DNA of 25,999 nucleotides, taken from the NCBI GenBank assembly GCA_964517345.1, contig CAZFBZ010000019.1, forward strand, positions 1-25,999. Direction: 5' to 3'. Positions 12,973 to 22,500 of the stretch are shown here, one piece after another. Both the position numbers and the translations under genes were made by a program. Under the pieces are notes generated by a model. The model did no database searches, was not told the origin of the DNA, and saw nothing but the letters and a program-made list of their open reading frames with translations. This DNA comes from DAISLF01 sp964517345. Lineage in GTDB: Bacteria > Patescibacteriota > Gracilibacteria > Peribacterales > Peribacteraceae. How positions within the stretch are numbered: the first letter of the stretch is position 1; each line of letters starts with the position of its first letter.

Positions 12973-14217
12973 TTACGCGCGGATGTGCTCGCGGTTGACC
13001 AGAATCTGCTGGCCGATGCTGAACAGCGTGGAGACGCCCCAATACACGGACACCGCGGCGGGGAACTGGATGGCGAAGAAGCCGATCATCAGCGGGAGGC
13101 CGTAGAGCATCATGTTCTGCTGCGTGGCCTGCGAGGACATGGATTTCTTCTCCTTCTTGCCCTTCTCCCCTACGTCGATGACATCGGACTTGGCGGTCTT
13201 GCGCTTCTGGATGGCGAACGAAAGTTTCATCTGGAGGAATTGCAGAATGACGAGCAGCGCCGGCATCACCCACAGGTCCGGCCGGAGCAGATCGAGACCC
13301 AGGAATGACGTGCCGAACGTCCACGTGAGATTCTGGTACATCGGGTAGATCAGGTGGCGCGACACCTCCAGGTGCGAGCCGTCGCGGATGACGTAGAACA
13401 GGCCGATGAGAATCGGGAACTGGATGAGCGTGGGGAGGCAGCTCTGGAACGGGTTGATCTTGTGCTCGGACCACAGCTTCATGGTCTCCTCCTGGACCCT
13501 CTTGGGATCGTCGCGGTACTTCTCTTTAAGAGCCTCCAGCTTGGGCTGGAGAATCTGCATTTTCTTCTGCCCCTCCAACGCGTGCTTGGTGGGGATGAAG
13601 AGCAACAGCTTCACGACGACCGTCAGCACAATGATCGCGATGCCGAGGTTATGATCCGGCAGCAGCGAGGCGACGAAGATCAGGAAGTTGAGGAACGGGG
13701 CGCTGATGAACGTGCGGAAGAGCTTGGTGAAGACGCCCGGTTCGCTGATGACAAAGCGGACGGGGGCGACAGCCTGGAGCGAGGCTCCTGTGCCCTGCGC
13801 GGGCGCGGCGACGCTGCCGGAACCCGAGCCGGGGAGGCGGACCTCATAGGTGCCGGGGCGGTCGAAGATCGAGTATTTCCACTGCGAGAGCTTGGCCTGC
13901 AGTTCGGCGCCGGGGGCGATGGCCGCAAGCGGCTCGCACGGGCCGATCAGCTCCGTCGCATGGAGGGGCTGGAGAGCTCCTGTGCCCGTGACGTAGAAGA
14001 CGTCGAGCGGCACATCCGGACAGCGGGAGGGGATACTCAGCTCCGCGGCGGTGCCGTTGCGGACAGTGACGGAAATCTCGTTGCCCATCGTCACGTTGCC
14101 GGCGCGCAGCGTCACTCCCGCGAGCGAGGGCTCGCCGCCGAACTGGGCAGGGAAGAACATCCGCAGCAAGAGCTGCGATCCGATGTAGACGGTCGCAAAA
14201 ATCAGCAGGAACTGCAT
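12973..14217 (-). CDS. yidC: Membrane protein insertase YidC
   Basis: YidC inserts proteins into the inner membrane, alone or with SecYEG. The 414-aa protein has an N-terminal membrane helix ('FLLIFATVYIGSQLLL'), an extracytoplasmic beta domain of about 140 residues, then the conserved core. The core shows 'GIAIIVLTVVVKLLLFIP', the cytoplasmic hairpin 'KKMQILQPKLEALKEKY', 'INPFQSCLPTLIQFPI' and two or three C-terminal helices. The position matching the conserved hydrophilic-groove arginine (R366 in E. coli) is lysine in 'VVVKLL'. The start at 14217 gives the usual MxFLL N-terminus and lies 4 nt after the rnpA stop; an ATG at 14250 overlapping rnpA is possible. An AAAAAAGG stretch upstream may act as a weak ribosome site. 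It is co-transcribed with rnpA. Confidence 0.95.
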   Translation of the reverse strand: MQFLLIFATVYIGSQLLLRMFFPAQFGGEPSLAGVTLRAGNVTMGNEISVTVRNGTAAELSIPSRCPDVPLDVFYVTGTGALQPLHATELIGPCEPLAAIAPGAELQAKLSQWKYSIFDRPGTYEVRLPGSGSGSVAAPAQGTGASLQAVAPVRFVISEPGVFTKLFRTFISAPFLNFLIFVASLLPDHNLGIAIIVLTVVVKLLLFIPTKHALEGQKKMQILQPKLEALKEKYRDDPKRVQEETMKLWSEHKINPFQSCLPTLIQFPILIGLFYVIRDGSHLEVSRHLIYPMYQNLTWTFGTSFLGLDLLRPDLWVMPALLVILQFLQMKLSFAIQKRKTAKSDVIDVGEKGKKEKKSMSSQATQQNMMLYGLPLMIGFFAIQFPAAVSVYWGVSTLFSIGQQILVNREHIRA

Positions 14218-14221
14218 GATG

Positions 14222-14608
14222 CTACCTTTTTTCTGTGCGGGGGCGGGCATGGGATTGGGTCGAAAGGAACGCGCGGATATCCCCCAGAATCTCGTCGAAG
14301 GGGACTCGTAGACTAGAGGAACGCGGAGCGATCAACAACTGTACGGACGCGAAATCCGGGGTATCCCGGAGGGCCAGGCGAAGAGCTTCTCGGCAACGGC
14401 GGCGCATGCGATTGCGGTTCACCGCGGACTTGTCGAGCTTAGTGGAGGCGAGCGTGCCGGCGTACACGGCGGAAACCCCGACGGGCGTGGAGGGGTGGCG
14501 TGGCGCGCCTTCCATCCACCGGACCTGGAGGTTCTTTCCCTTCCACACCCGCCCCAGGCGGAGCAGGCGGTCGCATGTCTTGCGTCCGCGGAGACGGAGG
14601 AGCTTCAT
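14222..14608 (-). CDS. rnpA: Ribonuclease P protein component
   Basis: This 128-aa basic protein assists RNase P RNA in 5' processing of tRNA precursors. The diagnostic motif is 'NRNRMRRRCREALR' (RNR motif). The N-terminus 'MKLLRLRGRKTCDRLLRLGR' resembles the family start. I chose the ATG at 14608 over 14644 because of this and because TATGCT ends 7 nt upstream. It heads an rnpA-yidC operon. The usual rpmH (L34) gene does not lie upstream; gatC begins there on the other strand instead. Confidence 0.93.
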   Translation of the reverse strand: MKLLRLRGRKTCDRLLRLGRVWKGKNLQVRWMEGAPRHPSTPVGVSAVYAGTLASTKLDKSAVNRNRMRRRCREALRLALRDTPDFASVQLLIAPRSSSLRVPFDEILGDIRAFLSTQSHARPRTEKR

Positions 14609-14615
14609 CGCGCCA

Positions 14616-14621
14616 AGCATA
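14616..14621 (-). promoter_or_regulatory. -10 box of rnpA, leaderless geometry
   Basis: TATGCT on the minus strand ends 7 nt before the rnpA ATG. No Shine-Dalgarno and no clear -35. It lies back to back with the gatC promoter. Confidence 0.4.
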
Positions 14622-14656
14622 CAGGGCCAGGACGCAAACCTCACCGCCGAATGAGG

Positions 14657-14685
14657 CTGGAAATCACCTCACCTTGCTCTATCAT
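14657..14685 (+). promoter_or_regulatory. Promoter of gatC-gatA
   Basis: CTGGAA (14657-14662), a 17-bp spacer and TATCAT (14680-14685). The -10 ends 9 nt before the gatC ATG, so the transcript is essentially leaderless. Confidence 0.45.
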
Positions 14686-14694
14686 CCCCGGGTC

Positions 14695-14988
14695 ATGGCG
14701 CTCACCCACGACCAGGTCCGGCACATCGCCAAGCTCGCGCGGCTCCGTCTGACGGATGCCGAGGTGGAGAAGTACGCCAAGGAACTCAGCTCGATTCTGA
14801 ACTACATCGACATGCTCCAGGAGGTGGACACCTCCAGCGTGGAGGCCACCGCGCAGGTGACCGGACAGGTGAACTCCATGCGCGAGGATGTTATCCGGAC
14901 GAACGGCGCATCACCCGACGCGCTGCTCGGTTGCAGCCCCCTCCAGATCACCGACCATCAGATCGTGACGCCCTCGGCACACGGCTGA
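14695..14988 (+). CDS. gatC: Asp-tRNA(Asn)/Glu-tRNA(Gln) amidotransferase subunit C
   Basis: This 97-aa belt subunit wraps GatA and GatB in the GatCAB transamidase, which converts misacylated Glu-tRNA-Gln or Asp-tRNA-Asn to the cognate form. Family features are 'HIAKLARLRLTDAEVEKYAKEL', 'ILNYIDMLQEVDTS' and the late 'REDV' (strings shown in part). The ATG at 14695 matches the family N-terminus ('LTHDQVRHIAKLA') and follows a -10 box closely. gatA starts 6 nt after the stop, so the two are an operon. Confidence 0.95.
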   Translation: MALTHDQVRHIAKLARLRLTDAEVEKYAKELSSILNYIDMLQEVDTSSVEATAQVTGQVNSMREDVIRTNGASPDALLGCSPLQITDHQIVTPSAHG

Positions 14989-14994
14989 TCCCCT

Positions 14995-16449
14995 ATGCTC
15001 ACCTCCCTCACCATCACCGAGGCCCACGAGAAACTCCGTGCGAAAGAGATCAGCGCGGTCGAGCTTGCGAAGGCGTGCATGGACCGCATCGAGGCCGTCG
15101 ACGGCAAGCTTAACGCGGTCGTCCACCGCAACTTCGAGAAGGCCCTCGCGGAGGCCTCCGAGATCGACAAGAAGGGGGTGTTTGAACACCCGCTGACGGG
15201 CATCCCCTACCTCGCCAAAGACGTCTATTGCGAAGAAGGGGTACCCACCACGGCGTGCTCCAACGTCCTCCGTGACAAGGTCTATATCCCTCCGTTTGAC
15301 TCCACCACGACCAAGCGTCTGAAGGCCGCGGGAGCCCTGAGCATAGCCAAAACGAATACGGACGAGTTCACGATGGGAGCCTCCACGGAGACCTCCTGCT
15401 ACGGCCCCACGAAGTGCCCCTGGGATACCACCCGGGTCGCCGGCGGATCGTCCGGCGGATCAGCCGCGGGCGTGAGCGCAGGTGAGGGATTCTTCGGCCT
15501 TGCGACGGACACCGGCGGCTCCATCCGCCAGCCCGCCGGCTTCTGCGGCGTGTGCGGCATCCGCCCGACCTACGGACGCACCAGCCGCTTCGGCGTGATG
15601 AGCATGGCCAGCTCGCTCGACACGATCGGACCGATTGCTCGCACCGTGGAGGACATGGCGATCGTGTTGCAGGCGATTGCGGGCAAAGACACGCTCGATG
15701 CGACGACGTCGGACCGTCCGGTCCCCGACTACCGCGCGACGCTCGGCAAGGACATCAAGGGTCTCCGTGTGGGCATCCCCAAGGAGTACTTCATGGAGGG
15801 CATGAACCAGGAAGTGGAGGGTGCGGTGCGTGCCGCAGCGAAGCAGTTTGAGACGCTCGGGGCGACGGTCAAAAACATTTCGTTGCCGCACACCAAGTAC
15901 GCGACGCCGACGTACTACATCATCTGCCCCTGCGAGGTGAGCTCGAACATGGCGCGCTACGACGGACTGCGCTTCGGCCACACCGTGAAGGGCGCCGAGT
16001 CGCTCATCGACTACTACGAGCAGGCGCGCAGCACGGGCCTCGGCGCGGAGGTGAAACGCCGCATTATGATCGGTACATATGCACTCTCGGCCGGATACTT
16101 CGACGCCTATTACCGCCAGGCGCAGAAGGTGCGCACGCTCATCAGCCGGGACTTCGCGGAGGCCTTCACGGAGGTCGATATTATTCTGTCGCCGGTGTCC
16201 CCCACCCCGGCCTTCACCGTCGGTGCGCACACGGACGACCCGGTGGCGATGTACCTGGAGGACATCTTCCTGGACAGTCAGGTGATGGCCGGCATCCCGG
16301 CGCTCAGTGTCCCCTGCGGATTCTCCTCCGGCGGCCTCCCGATCGGTCTCCAAATCATGGGCGCACAGTGGAGAGAGGATCTGATCATGCAGGCCGCGCA
16401 CGCCTACGAACGCTCCACGGAGTGGCACAAGCAGACGCCCACGCTCTGA
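14995..16449 (+). CDS. gatA: Asp-tRNA(Asn)/Glu-tRNA(Gln) amidotransferase subunit A
   Basis: This 484-aa amidase-signature subunit releases ammonia from glutamine for the GatCAB reaction. The Ser-cisSer-Lys triad is visible: K75 in 'PYLAKDV', S152 in 'AGGSSGGSAAG', and nucleophile S176 in 'DTGGSIRQPAGFCG'. The order, spacing and length fit the family. It follows gatC by 6 nt in the same operon with no Shine-Dalgarno (GATCCCCT before ATG), so translation may be coupled or re-initiated. gatB is not in the window and must lie elsewhere. Confidence 0.96.
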   Translation: MLTSLTITEAHEKLRAKEISAVELAKACMDRIEAVDGKLNAVVHRNFEKALAEASEIDKKGVFEHPLTGIPYLAKDVYCEEGVPTTACSNVLRDKVYIPPFDSTTTKRLKAAGALSIAKTNTDEFTMGASTETSCYGPTKCPWDTTRVAGGSSGGSAAGVSAGEGFFGLATDTGGSIRQPAGFCGVCGIRPTYGRTSRFGVMSMASSLDTIGPIARTVEDMAIVLQAIAGKDTLDATTSDRPVPDYRATLGKDIKGLRVGIPKEYFMEGMNQEVEGAVRAAAKQFETLGATVKNISLPHTKYATPTYYIICPCEVSSNMARYDGLRFGHTVKGAESLIDYYEQARSTGLGAEVKRRIMIGTYALSAGYFDAYYRQAQKVRTLISRDFAEAFTEVDIILSPVSPTPAFTVGAHTDDPVAMYLEDIFLDSQVMAGIPALSVPCGFSSGGLPIGLQIMGAQWREDLIMQAAHAYERSTEWHKQTPTL

Positions 16450-16533
16450 CGGAGCCCTTCTGACATCCTCCTGGAGTCCGCCACTGGGCAGCCTTTTCTG
16501 CGTGCTGGAGTCGCTGATGAGCCCTGACTGAAG

Positions 16534-16550
16534 CCGATTCTAAAAATCGG
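16534..16550. other. Small hairpin after gatA
   Basis: CCGATT (16534-16539) pairs with AATCGG (16545-16550) around a 5-nt loop in the 215-bp gap after gatA. There is no T-run. The gap also repeats GGAGYCC-like motifs but shows no credible gene. Confidence 0.35.
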
Positions 16551-16626
16551 AGCCCCGAATGGAGCCCGCCTGAAGGCATGTACGGAGGCCTCCTGCATAC
16601 GGATGAGCTGGAAGGGGATCAGCCGC

Positions 16627-16656
16627 TTGATCCAGTCCCCTCTTGTGCCTCAAAAT
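16627..16656 (+). promoter_or_regulatory. Promoter supporting a GTG start at 16665
   Basis: TTGATC (16627-16632), an 18-bp spacer and CAAAAT (16651-16656), which ends 8 nt before the GTG. This again predicts a leaderless transcript. Confidence 0.4.
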
Positions 16657-16664
16657 CCCCTCCC

Positions 16665-17633
16665 GTGAAAACGCCCTACACCGTCATCGCCGACAAGCTC
16701 GATACCCTCGCGCGCAGCGCCGAGGCGCTCCAGCTCCAGGCGGGCACCACGGCTCCGTCCCTCGATCATCTGGACCCGACTCGCCGCGTGACGCGCGACA
16801 CGATCAGCGTCGTGCTGCTGGAGGGGACGGGGCGCAATCCCCGACTCGTCTTTCATCGTGAACCGGCGCCGCAGAAAAAGGAGATCACCACCCCGCCCAA
16901 GCGCCGCCTTGCGGTGTTCGGCGGGGGACTGGAGGCAGAGGAAGAGCGTCTCGCGCGCGAGACCCACAAGGCCGATCCCCTGCTGGTGGATCCCCTGCTG
17001 CTCGATAAAGGAACGTACCCGCCCGATTATTGGTACCGGCGGCAGGGAAAGGAAATGCTGCGGCACGGACGCTTGTTGCAGATGCATTATCGCCATACGC
17101 CGGAGACGCTCGCGCACATTCTCAGACAGGATCTCTTCAGGCGCCTGAAGATCGAGGCGGGCGCTGAGGCGCTCCGCGGCGTGTCGGAGCCGGTGGTGCT
17201 CGGAGGCACCAAGCCGGTCGTGACCAACGTCCTCAACCGCCGCCTGGGGGACTACACCGAACAGATCGCTGAACTCCTCGGCATGGAGGTGAACGGCGAT
17301 GGGCAACTCATGGGCATCGGCATCGGCGTGAATGAGTATTTCGCCATGGCGCAGGTGGATGACGCGGAGGCGTTCGTGGACGCAAGCGGCGGCAATGCCG
17401 TGATGGTCACGGGCGACGAATTGATCGCCCGCGCGGAAGGGGATACGAAGGATCTGGACGCCTGGAAAGCCCGCCTGAACCGCGAAGAACCGCTGCCCGT
17501 GCGCAATGCCAGCCTGCTCGTCGGCAGCGCGGGAGCGGTGCGGGAGATGGCGTTTTCATGGGGAAAGCTCTGGCAAAACTTCTGGCAGCGGCGCGGACCG
17601 CGGGGTAAGCGCACGCTCGCCACGGCCGCCTGA
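16665..17633 (+). CDS. Protein of unknown function with Trp-rich basic C-terminus, 322 aa
   Basis: I do not recognise this protein. It begins (V/M)KTPYTVIADKLDTLARSAE and contains a basic linker 'PQKKEITTPPKRRLAVFGGG' at about 75-100 and a Tyr/Trp-rich stretch 'YPPDYWYRRQGKEMLRHGR'. A Gly-rich region 'GDGQLMGIGIGVNEYFAMAQ' follows, and it ends with 'FSWGKLWQNFWQRRGPRGKR', which looks like an amphipathic membrane-touching helix. There is no signal peptide and no transmembrane helix, so it is probably cytoplasmic or peripheral at the membrane. The GTG at 16665 is chosen for its promoter spacing; an ATG at 16578 would add 29 unlikely residues. Its 3' end faces the coiled-coil gene 18 nt away, whose product also ends in an aromatic basic tail. 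Confidence 0.75.
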   Translation: MKTPYTVIADKLDTLARSAEALQLQAGTTAPSLDHLDPTRRVTRDTISVVLLEGTGRNPRLVFHREPAPQKKEITTPPKRRLAVFGGGLEAEEERLARETHKADPLLVDPLLLDKGTYPPDYWYRRQGKEMLRHGRLLQMHYRHTPETLAHILRQDLFRRLKIEAGAEALRGVSEPVVLGGTKPVVTNVLNRRLGDYTEQIAELLGMEVNGDGQLMGIGIGVNEYFAMAQVDDAEAFVDASGGNAVMVTGDELIARAEGDTKDLDAWKARLNREEPLPVRNASLLVGSAGAVREMAFSWGKLWQNFWQRRGPRGKRTLATAA

Positions 17634-17651
17634 GGCGCAATCACGTCCGGC

Positions 17652-18236
17652 TCACCAGCCGAAGACCTTGTCCCAGAACTTCTTGGAGGGCTTCGCGGAT
17701 GCCTCCGTCGCGGGCTTGGCTGCCTCCTCCACCACGGGTGCGGCGGAGGACTTCTTGGCAGGCTTCACGGAGGCCTCCTTGATGGGAGCCGTGTCGGTCG
17801 CCTTCTGCGCCTCGGCAGTCGGCAGCGCGAGACGCTGCTGGAGCGAACCCATCAAGATGTTCCCCTCGCGCAGACGGTCGTTGAGCGCGTGGATGACCTC
17901 CCACTGCTTCTCGATCTGCTGATTTTTGAGATTCAATTCACTGCGGAGGATTTGGAGCACCTCGGGCGACGTCTCGCCGCGGGCGGACGACGCAGATTTT
18001 TTCTCATCCTTCTGGGCTGTTTTCAAATGGCGCGCGAGAATGTCCTCGCGGATCTTCCAGGTGAAGTTCTCACCCTTCTTCTTGAGGATCTCCACCTGCT
18101 GGGTGGTCGGCTCGATCGCCTTGCGGTCGGGATGCGACGCGCTGTCGGTAATGGAGCGGATGAGACGACGGATGGTGCTGGCCGAAAGGCCGGTCTTCTG
18201 GGTGGCTTCGCCGATGGTGAGCAGGGGGGTATCCAT
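17652..18236 (-). CDS. MerR-like HTH plus coiled-coil protein, resembling plasmid Par-type proteins
   Basis: The 194-aa protein starts with a helix-turn-helix ('LTIGEATQKTGLSASTIRRLIR', residues 6-27, shown in outline) of the MerR type. A second basic segment 'KKKGENFTWKIREDILARHL' follows. A coiled coil occupies about 90-135 ('LRSELNLKNQQIEKQWEVIH', 'LNDRLREGNILMGSLQQRL'). An Ala/Lys/Pro low-complexity linker with repeated 'AKPATEASAKP' leads to a terminal 'KKFWDKVFGW'. This HTH/coiled-coil/aromatic-tail order recalls the single-protein partition factor Par of staphylococcal plasmid pSK1 and related DUF536 proteins; no alignment was made. It may bind DNA and attach to the membrane or nucleoid. 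The ATG at 18236 follows TATAGT by 7 nt. Confidence 0.7.
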   Translation of the reverse strand: MDTPLLTIGEATQKTGLSASTIRRLIRSITDSASHPDRKAIEPTTQQVEILKKKGENFTWKIREDILARHLKTAQKDEKKSASSARGETSPEVLQILRSELNLKNQQIEKQWEVIHALNDRLREGNILMGSLQQRLALPTAEAQKATDTAPIKEASVKPAKKSSAAPVVEEAAKPATEASAKPSKKFWDKVFGW

Positions 18237-18243
18237 GGCGGGC

Positions 18244-18270
18244 ACTATAACCCTCCACGGAGTCCTTCAA
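18244..18270 (-). promoter_or_regulatory. Promoter of the HTH/coiled-coil gene, leaderless geometry
   Basis: TATAGT on the minus strand (18244-18249) ends 7 nt before the ATG at 18236. TTGAAG (18265-18270) or TTTGAA one base further upstream serves as a -35 with a 15-16-bp spacer. Confidence 0.5.
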
Positions 18271-18322
18271 AAATATTTTTCCCCGACTCCGTTTGCCAAA
18301 ACCTCAGAGTCATTGGAGGGCT

Positions 18323-19507
18323 TCACTTTTCAGGGGAGTCCTCCGACGGAGCCCGTCGCAAGACGAACGCACCCGCGACCGTCAGCATCACGACAATGCC
18401 CGCCATGCTGGCCCAGAGGAGCCACGGCTGCTTCTCGCTGAAGCGATCATCGGCGGCGTCGCACGCATCGCCCGTGCCGTCGGCGTCTTCATCGCCCTGC
18501 GTCGGGTTGGCTTTGGCCGGACAGTTGTCCTGGGGCTTATTGATGCCGTCTTTGTCCTCATCGTCGCAGGCATTGCCCACGTGGTTGGCATCGCTGTCCG
18601 CCTGATCGGCATTGGGCACAATCAGACAGTTATCGCAGGCATCCCCGATGCCGTCCTTGTCGGCATCGATCTGGTCGGGGTTCCAGGCCAGCGGGCAGTT
18701 GTCGCGGATTCCATCGACTCCATCGACGTCATCCATGGATGCCTCCACCGGACGGGGGGTGGAGAGGGTGGCGGAGCGGGGGGACGCATCGCTGCGGAGG
18801 AGGGGATCCTCCGGCGGGCCTTCGGGACGGACTCCGGCGCCATAGCGGAGGCGGTAGCCGCTCACGGCCCGGGCACGGAAGAGCAGGCGCGTGCGCGAGG
18901 CCATCATTTTCATCTCTTCGATCTTCAACGTGCCTTCGGCCATCTCGACCGTGACTTCGAAGACTTTGGCGCGCTCGCCCGGCAGGCCGACAGATGTGCC
19001 CGACGGCAGGCCCACGAAGGCATCGTGCAAATGCGCGACATCGGGTCCCAGACGGACCTTGATGCCCCGGATGGCGCCCCCAGCTGTGTGGAGGCTGAGA
19101 GACGTGGGTGCGACGTCCTGATCGAACCGGAAGACGAAGATATGGCGCTGCGCGGTGACGGGCTGGAACATGGTGGCGTAGTCGTTATCGCGCAGCTGAT
19201 CGACGCGGGTCTTGGGCGTCGTGTTGGCAGCCGCGGGCGCACTGACGACGCGGGCGGAGGGGAGCAGATCGACCTGTTCATCGACACGGGCGATGGGCAC
19301 TGCGGCGCCGCGCGCATCCACGATGCGGTAGACGGGGCTGTGGCTGATGGCATCGGCGTCCAGCTCGACAGAGATCGTCTGGATGCCCGAGAACGCAGGG
19401 AGGCGGATATCGCGCTCGGTAGTGGTCGCGGCGAGAGCCGGGAGGGGCAGGAGGAGAGCGGCCAGCAGGAGAGTGGTGCGACGCATGGGAGAAGAGGGGA
19501 AGGACAT
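18323..19507 (-). CDS. Secreted/membrane DUF3999-like protein with thrombospondin type-3 repeats
   Basis: This 394-aa surface protein has a signal peptide to about residue 26 ('LLLAALLLPLPALA'). An N-terminal beta-rich domain follows (about 30-235; 'RDIRLPAFSGIQTISVELD', 'YATMFQPVTAQRHIFVFRFD'). Three thrombospondin type-3 calcium-binding repeats lie at about 259-350 ('DADKDGIGDACDNC', 'DSDANHVGNACDDEDKDG', 'DEDADGTGDACD'). One C-terminal membrane helix (361-383) and a short charged tail finish it. The start ATG at 19507 overlaps the TGA of the DUF2339 gene as TGATG, implying translational coupling. An ATG at 19486 would give a shorter signal peptide. DUF2339 genes are, as I recall, often followed by DUF3999 genes, which supports the N-terminal assignment. 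The calcium repeats look like an added module. Function unknown. Confidence 0.8.
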   Translation of the reverse strand: MSFPSSPMRRTTLLLAALLLPLPALAATTTERDIRLPAFSGIQTISVELDADAISHSPVYRIVDARGAAVPIARVDEQVDLLPSARVVSAPAAANTTPKTRVDQLRDNDYATMFQPVTAQRHIFVFRFDQDVAPTSLSLHTAGGAIRGIKVRLGPDVAHLHDAFVGLPSGTSVGLPGERAKVFEVTVEMAEGTLKIEEMKMMASRTRLLFRARAVSGYRLRYGAGVRPEGPPEDPLLRSDASPRSATLSTPRPVEASMDDVDGVDGIRDNCPLAWNPDQIDADKDGIGDACDNCLIVPNADQADSDANHVGNACDDEDKDGINKPQDNCPAKANPTQGDEDADGTGDACDAADDRFSEKQPWLLWASMAGIVVMLTVAGAFVLRRAPSEDSPEK

Positions 19508-22500
19508 CAACGGGAATCGGCGGTGGCGCTGTCGAAGCGCTGGTAGAGATACGAGGCGCCGATCATCAGGAGGCCCGTGCCGATGGAGGCCACAATACGC
19601 ACGCCCGTGGAGAGGAACGAGAAGTCGAAGACGAGGAGTTTGATGACGGTGGCGGCGAAGATCGCGATGGACGCGCGGCGCAGCAGCGAGCGGCGTTCCG
19701 CGAAGCCGGCGATCATCAGGGTGAGCGCGACGAGCGCGGTCCACAGCGTGCGCAGGAGGGGAGAGGACCAGACGTCGTACACGTTGCCGATGCCGAGGTG
19801 CGTCAACATGTCGACGGCCATCCAGATGCCGAGGATCGAGAGGCCGCCCTGGAGCAGATCGGCGGATTTGCGGTGCGCGCCGATCCAGGCGATGCCCATC
19901 GGGATGATCGCCCACAGAACGGTTTCGTACATGCCGGCGCCGCCCTGCATCAGATGCACGAGATCGCGCATCATCCAGACGGCGAGCAGCGCCAGACCCG
20001 TGCGACGGATCTCCTGCGAGCCCCGCACATCGCCATAGAGGGCCATGACAAGGGGCAGGCCGGTCCAGAGCACGGACTCGAGGAGACCCGTAGCCTGGAA
20101 GGATTGCAGGGCATTCTTGGCCATCCAGACACAGAGCAGGATCAGACCGGTGCGCAGAATATTGGAGGACGCACGGCGGTCACCGAAGAACACCAGTGCG
20201 GCTGGCAGGGCCATCCAGAGGGCCAGTTCATAGCGTCCCTGCACACCCGTCTGAAACAGGATGTCTTTGAGCAGGGGCAGGAACAGCAGTGCGAGACCTG
20301 ATGTGGAGAACTTGCCAATCTTGCGCCATTCGCCATAAGCGAGGAGGGCGAGGGCGAAGAGGATCCACCAGCCGCTCAGCACGCGCGCGGCGAACAGATC
20401 GGTCCAGGCGAATGAGACCGCGAGATGTTGGATCTCGACCGTGAAGTGCGCGAACACCTGCGCGAGCGCGGTGCCGATCAGGAGCGTCTTGAGGGCCGGT
20501 CCCTGCAGGCGCGGATCTTTTTTGCGAATGATGACGACCATGATCGCCATCGTCGTCACGAAGGCCATCGCCGAGGCACCCACCCACGGGTGCAGGAAGG
20601 GCGTCACCGCGGGTCCGCCGAGCACGGGCGCGATCATGCCCGATCCGTCTCCCAGCGCGAACGTAAACGCGAGGACGAGCACCTGGCCGATGATCGCGGC
20701 GCCGAACCACACGAGCGATCCGGTGATCCAGAATGCGAGCAGACAGATGAGCGCGACGAACACGTAGGAATACGTAAGGCCGAGCGTGGCGACCGCCTGG
20801 AGGCCCGTCACTTCGATGCCGACGAGGACGAAGAGCAGCACCGCGAGAACCGTGTGGCCGAGCTGCTCGACGACATGGCGGTTCTCGCCACCCATCAGCG
20901 CGTCCGGCATGCGGCGCAGCGCGACCACCCAGGCGACGACCGACGCGAAGACGACGTAGCTCTGGAGCGCCCAGTTGGAGAAGAACGGGCGCCAGACGGC
21001 GGCGCCTTCAGGATAGGCCGGGGAGTTGAGGAGCAGGAAGAGCAGCGCGCCGAGCAGGATCGGGAAGGCGCAAACGAGCGCGCCGCGGCGGCGCAGGAAG
21101 AGAGCGACACCCGCGAGCAGCGCCGAGAACGGCGCCCAAGCGACAGCCACCCATTCGCGGTGGAACTGCTGGTAGAGACCGAGCGTGACCAGCGCGACGC
21201 CCGAGACGAGGTACGCATTGACGAGCTGGGCGTCGGTGCCGCGGAGGCTGATCGCAGCGGCGGCAAAGAGCACGTAGACCGCAGCGAGGCCGAACGCGAC
21301 GAACGCAGCGGCAGGATCGCCCCATCCGCCCACGGCGGCGTTGAGCGCAAAGAGCGTGGCAAGGCCATTGGCGACGATGAGGAACAGGTCATCGCCTTTG
21401 GCGGGCGCTTTCATGCGGAACTGGTGGATGAGCGGCAGCGACGCGAAGAGCAGGAAGAACACCGACGCGATACCGAACTGCAGCGGATCGGAGATGAGCG
21501 GTTCGCGGTACACCAGCGTGAACAGGTACATCTGCGTCAGCAGGAAACACGGAATGTGGAGCACGTTCCAGCGCTTGTACCAGGCAAGCGCGAGCAGGCC
21601 GCCGGAAAGGATAAGCAGGTAGATCGCGAGGCCGAAGGGGAACGGATCATTGGCGGCGACGAGCAGCGGCGTCAGGAAGCCGCCGAGCATGGTGAACCAG
21701 GCGATGGACTGGGCGTTATAGCGGATCGCGGCGAGCGCGCCGATGAGCGTGATGAACGCATAGAGTCCGAGCGCCATCCACGGCGAGATGATGAGGCCGT
21801 AATTGAGGGCGAGTGCGGGGGCGTAGAGCACGCGCGCGGCCCACACGACGATATACAACAGCGCGAGACCGCCGCCGGTGAAGGCCTGCGACCACTGGCG
21901 GTATTTGCGCTGGAACCACTCGCCCGCGAAGAGCAGGGCGCCGGCGCCGAGGACGCCGAGCGCGAGGCGGCCGAGCTCACCGATGATGCGGTTATCGAAC
22001 GAGTATTTGAGCAGCACGATCATGCCGATGAGCACGATGACGATGCCGAGTTTCTGCAGGAGTTTCTTGCCCACCCACTGCTCCCAATCGACGGAATTCA
22101 TGGTGCTCTTGGGTGCTGTTGCCGGACGTTCGCGGCGCGGCGTAGCGGGAAGATCTTCGTCGAGATCGCGGATCGCGTCTCCGCCGAAGAGCGGGCGCGA
22201 GCTCATGAGGAGTTCGCCGTCTTCATTTTTTATCTCTTTCCCGCGGCGTTTCTCCTCCTTCGTCTGCTCACTGAACATCTCACTTGCCGGACGTTCAATG
22301 ATCTCGCGGACGGGTGCTTCGCGGCGCGGGGCCGGAGTGGGAACGCCGCCCATGCGCGCCTCGAGATCCCCGAGCGCGCCGCGGATCTTGCCGAGGCCCG
22401 CGAGCGGCAGGCAGAGCACGCCCAGCACGATCAGGCTGATCAGTCCTCCGCCGAATTCCCCCGCGATAAACAGAATGGGGAGGATGAGCAGAACGGTCAG

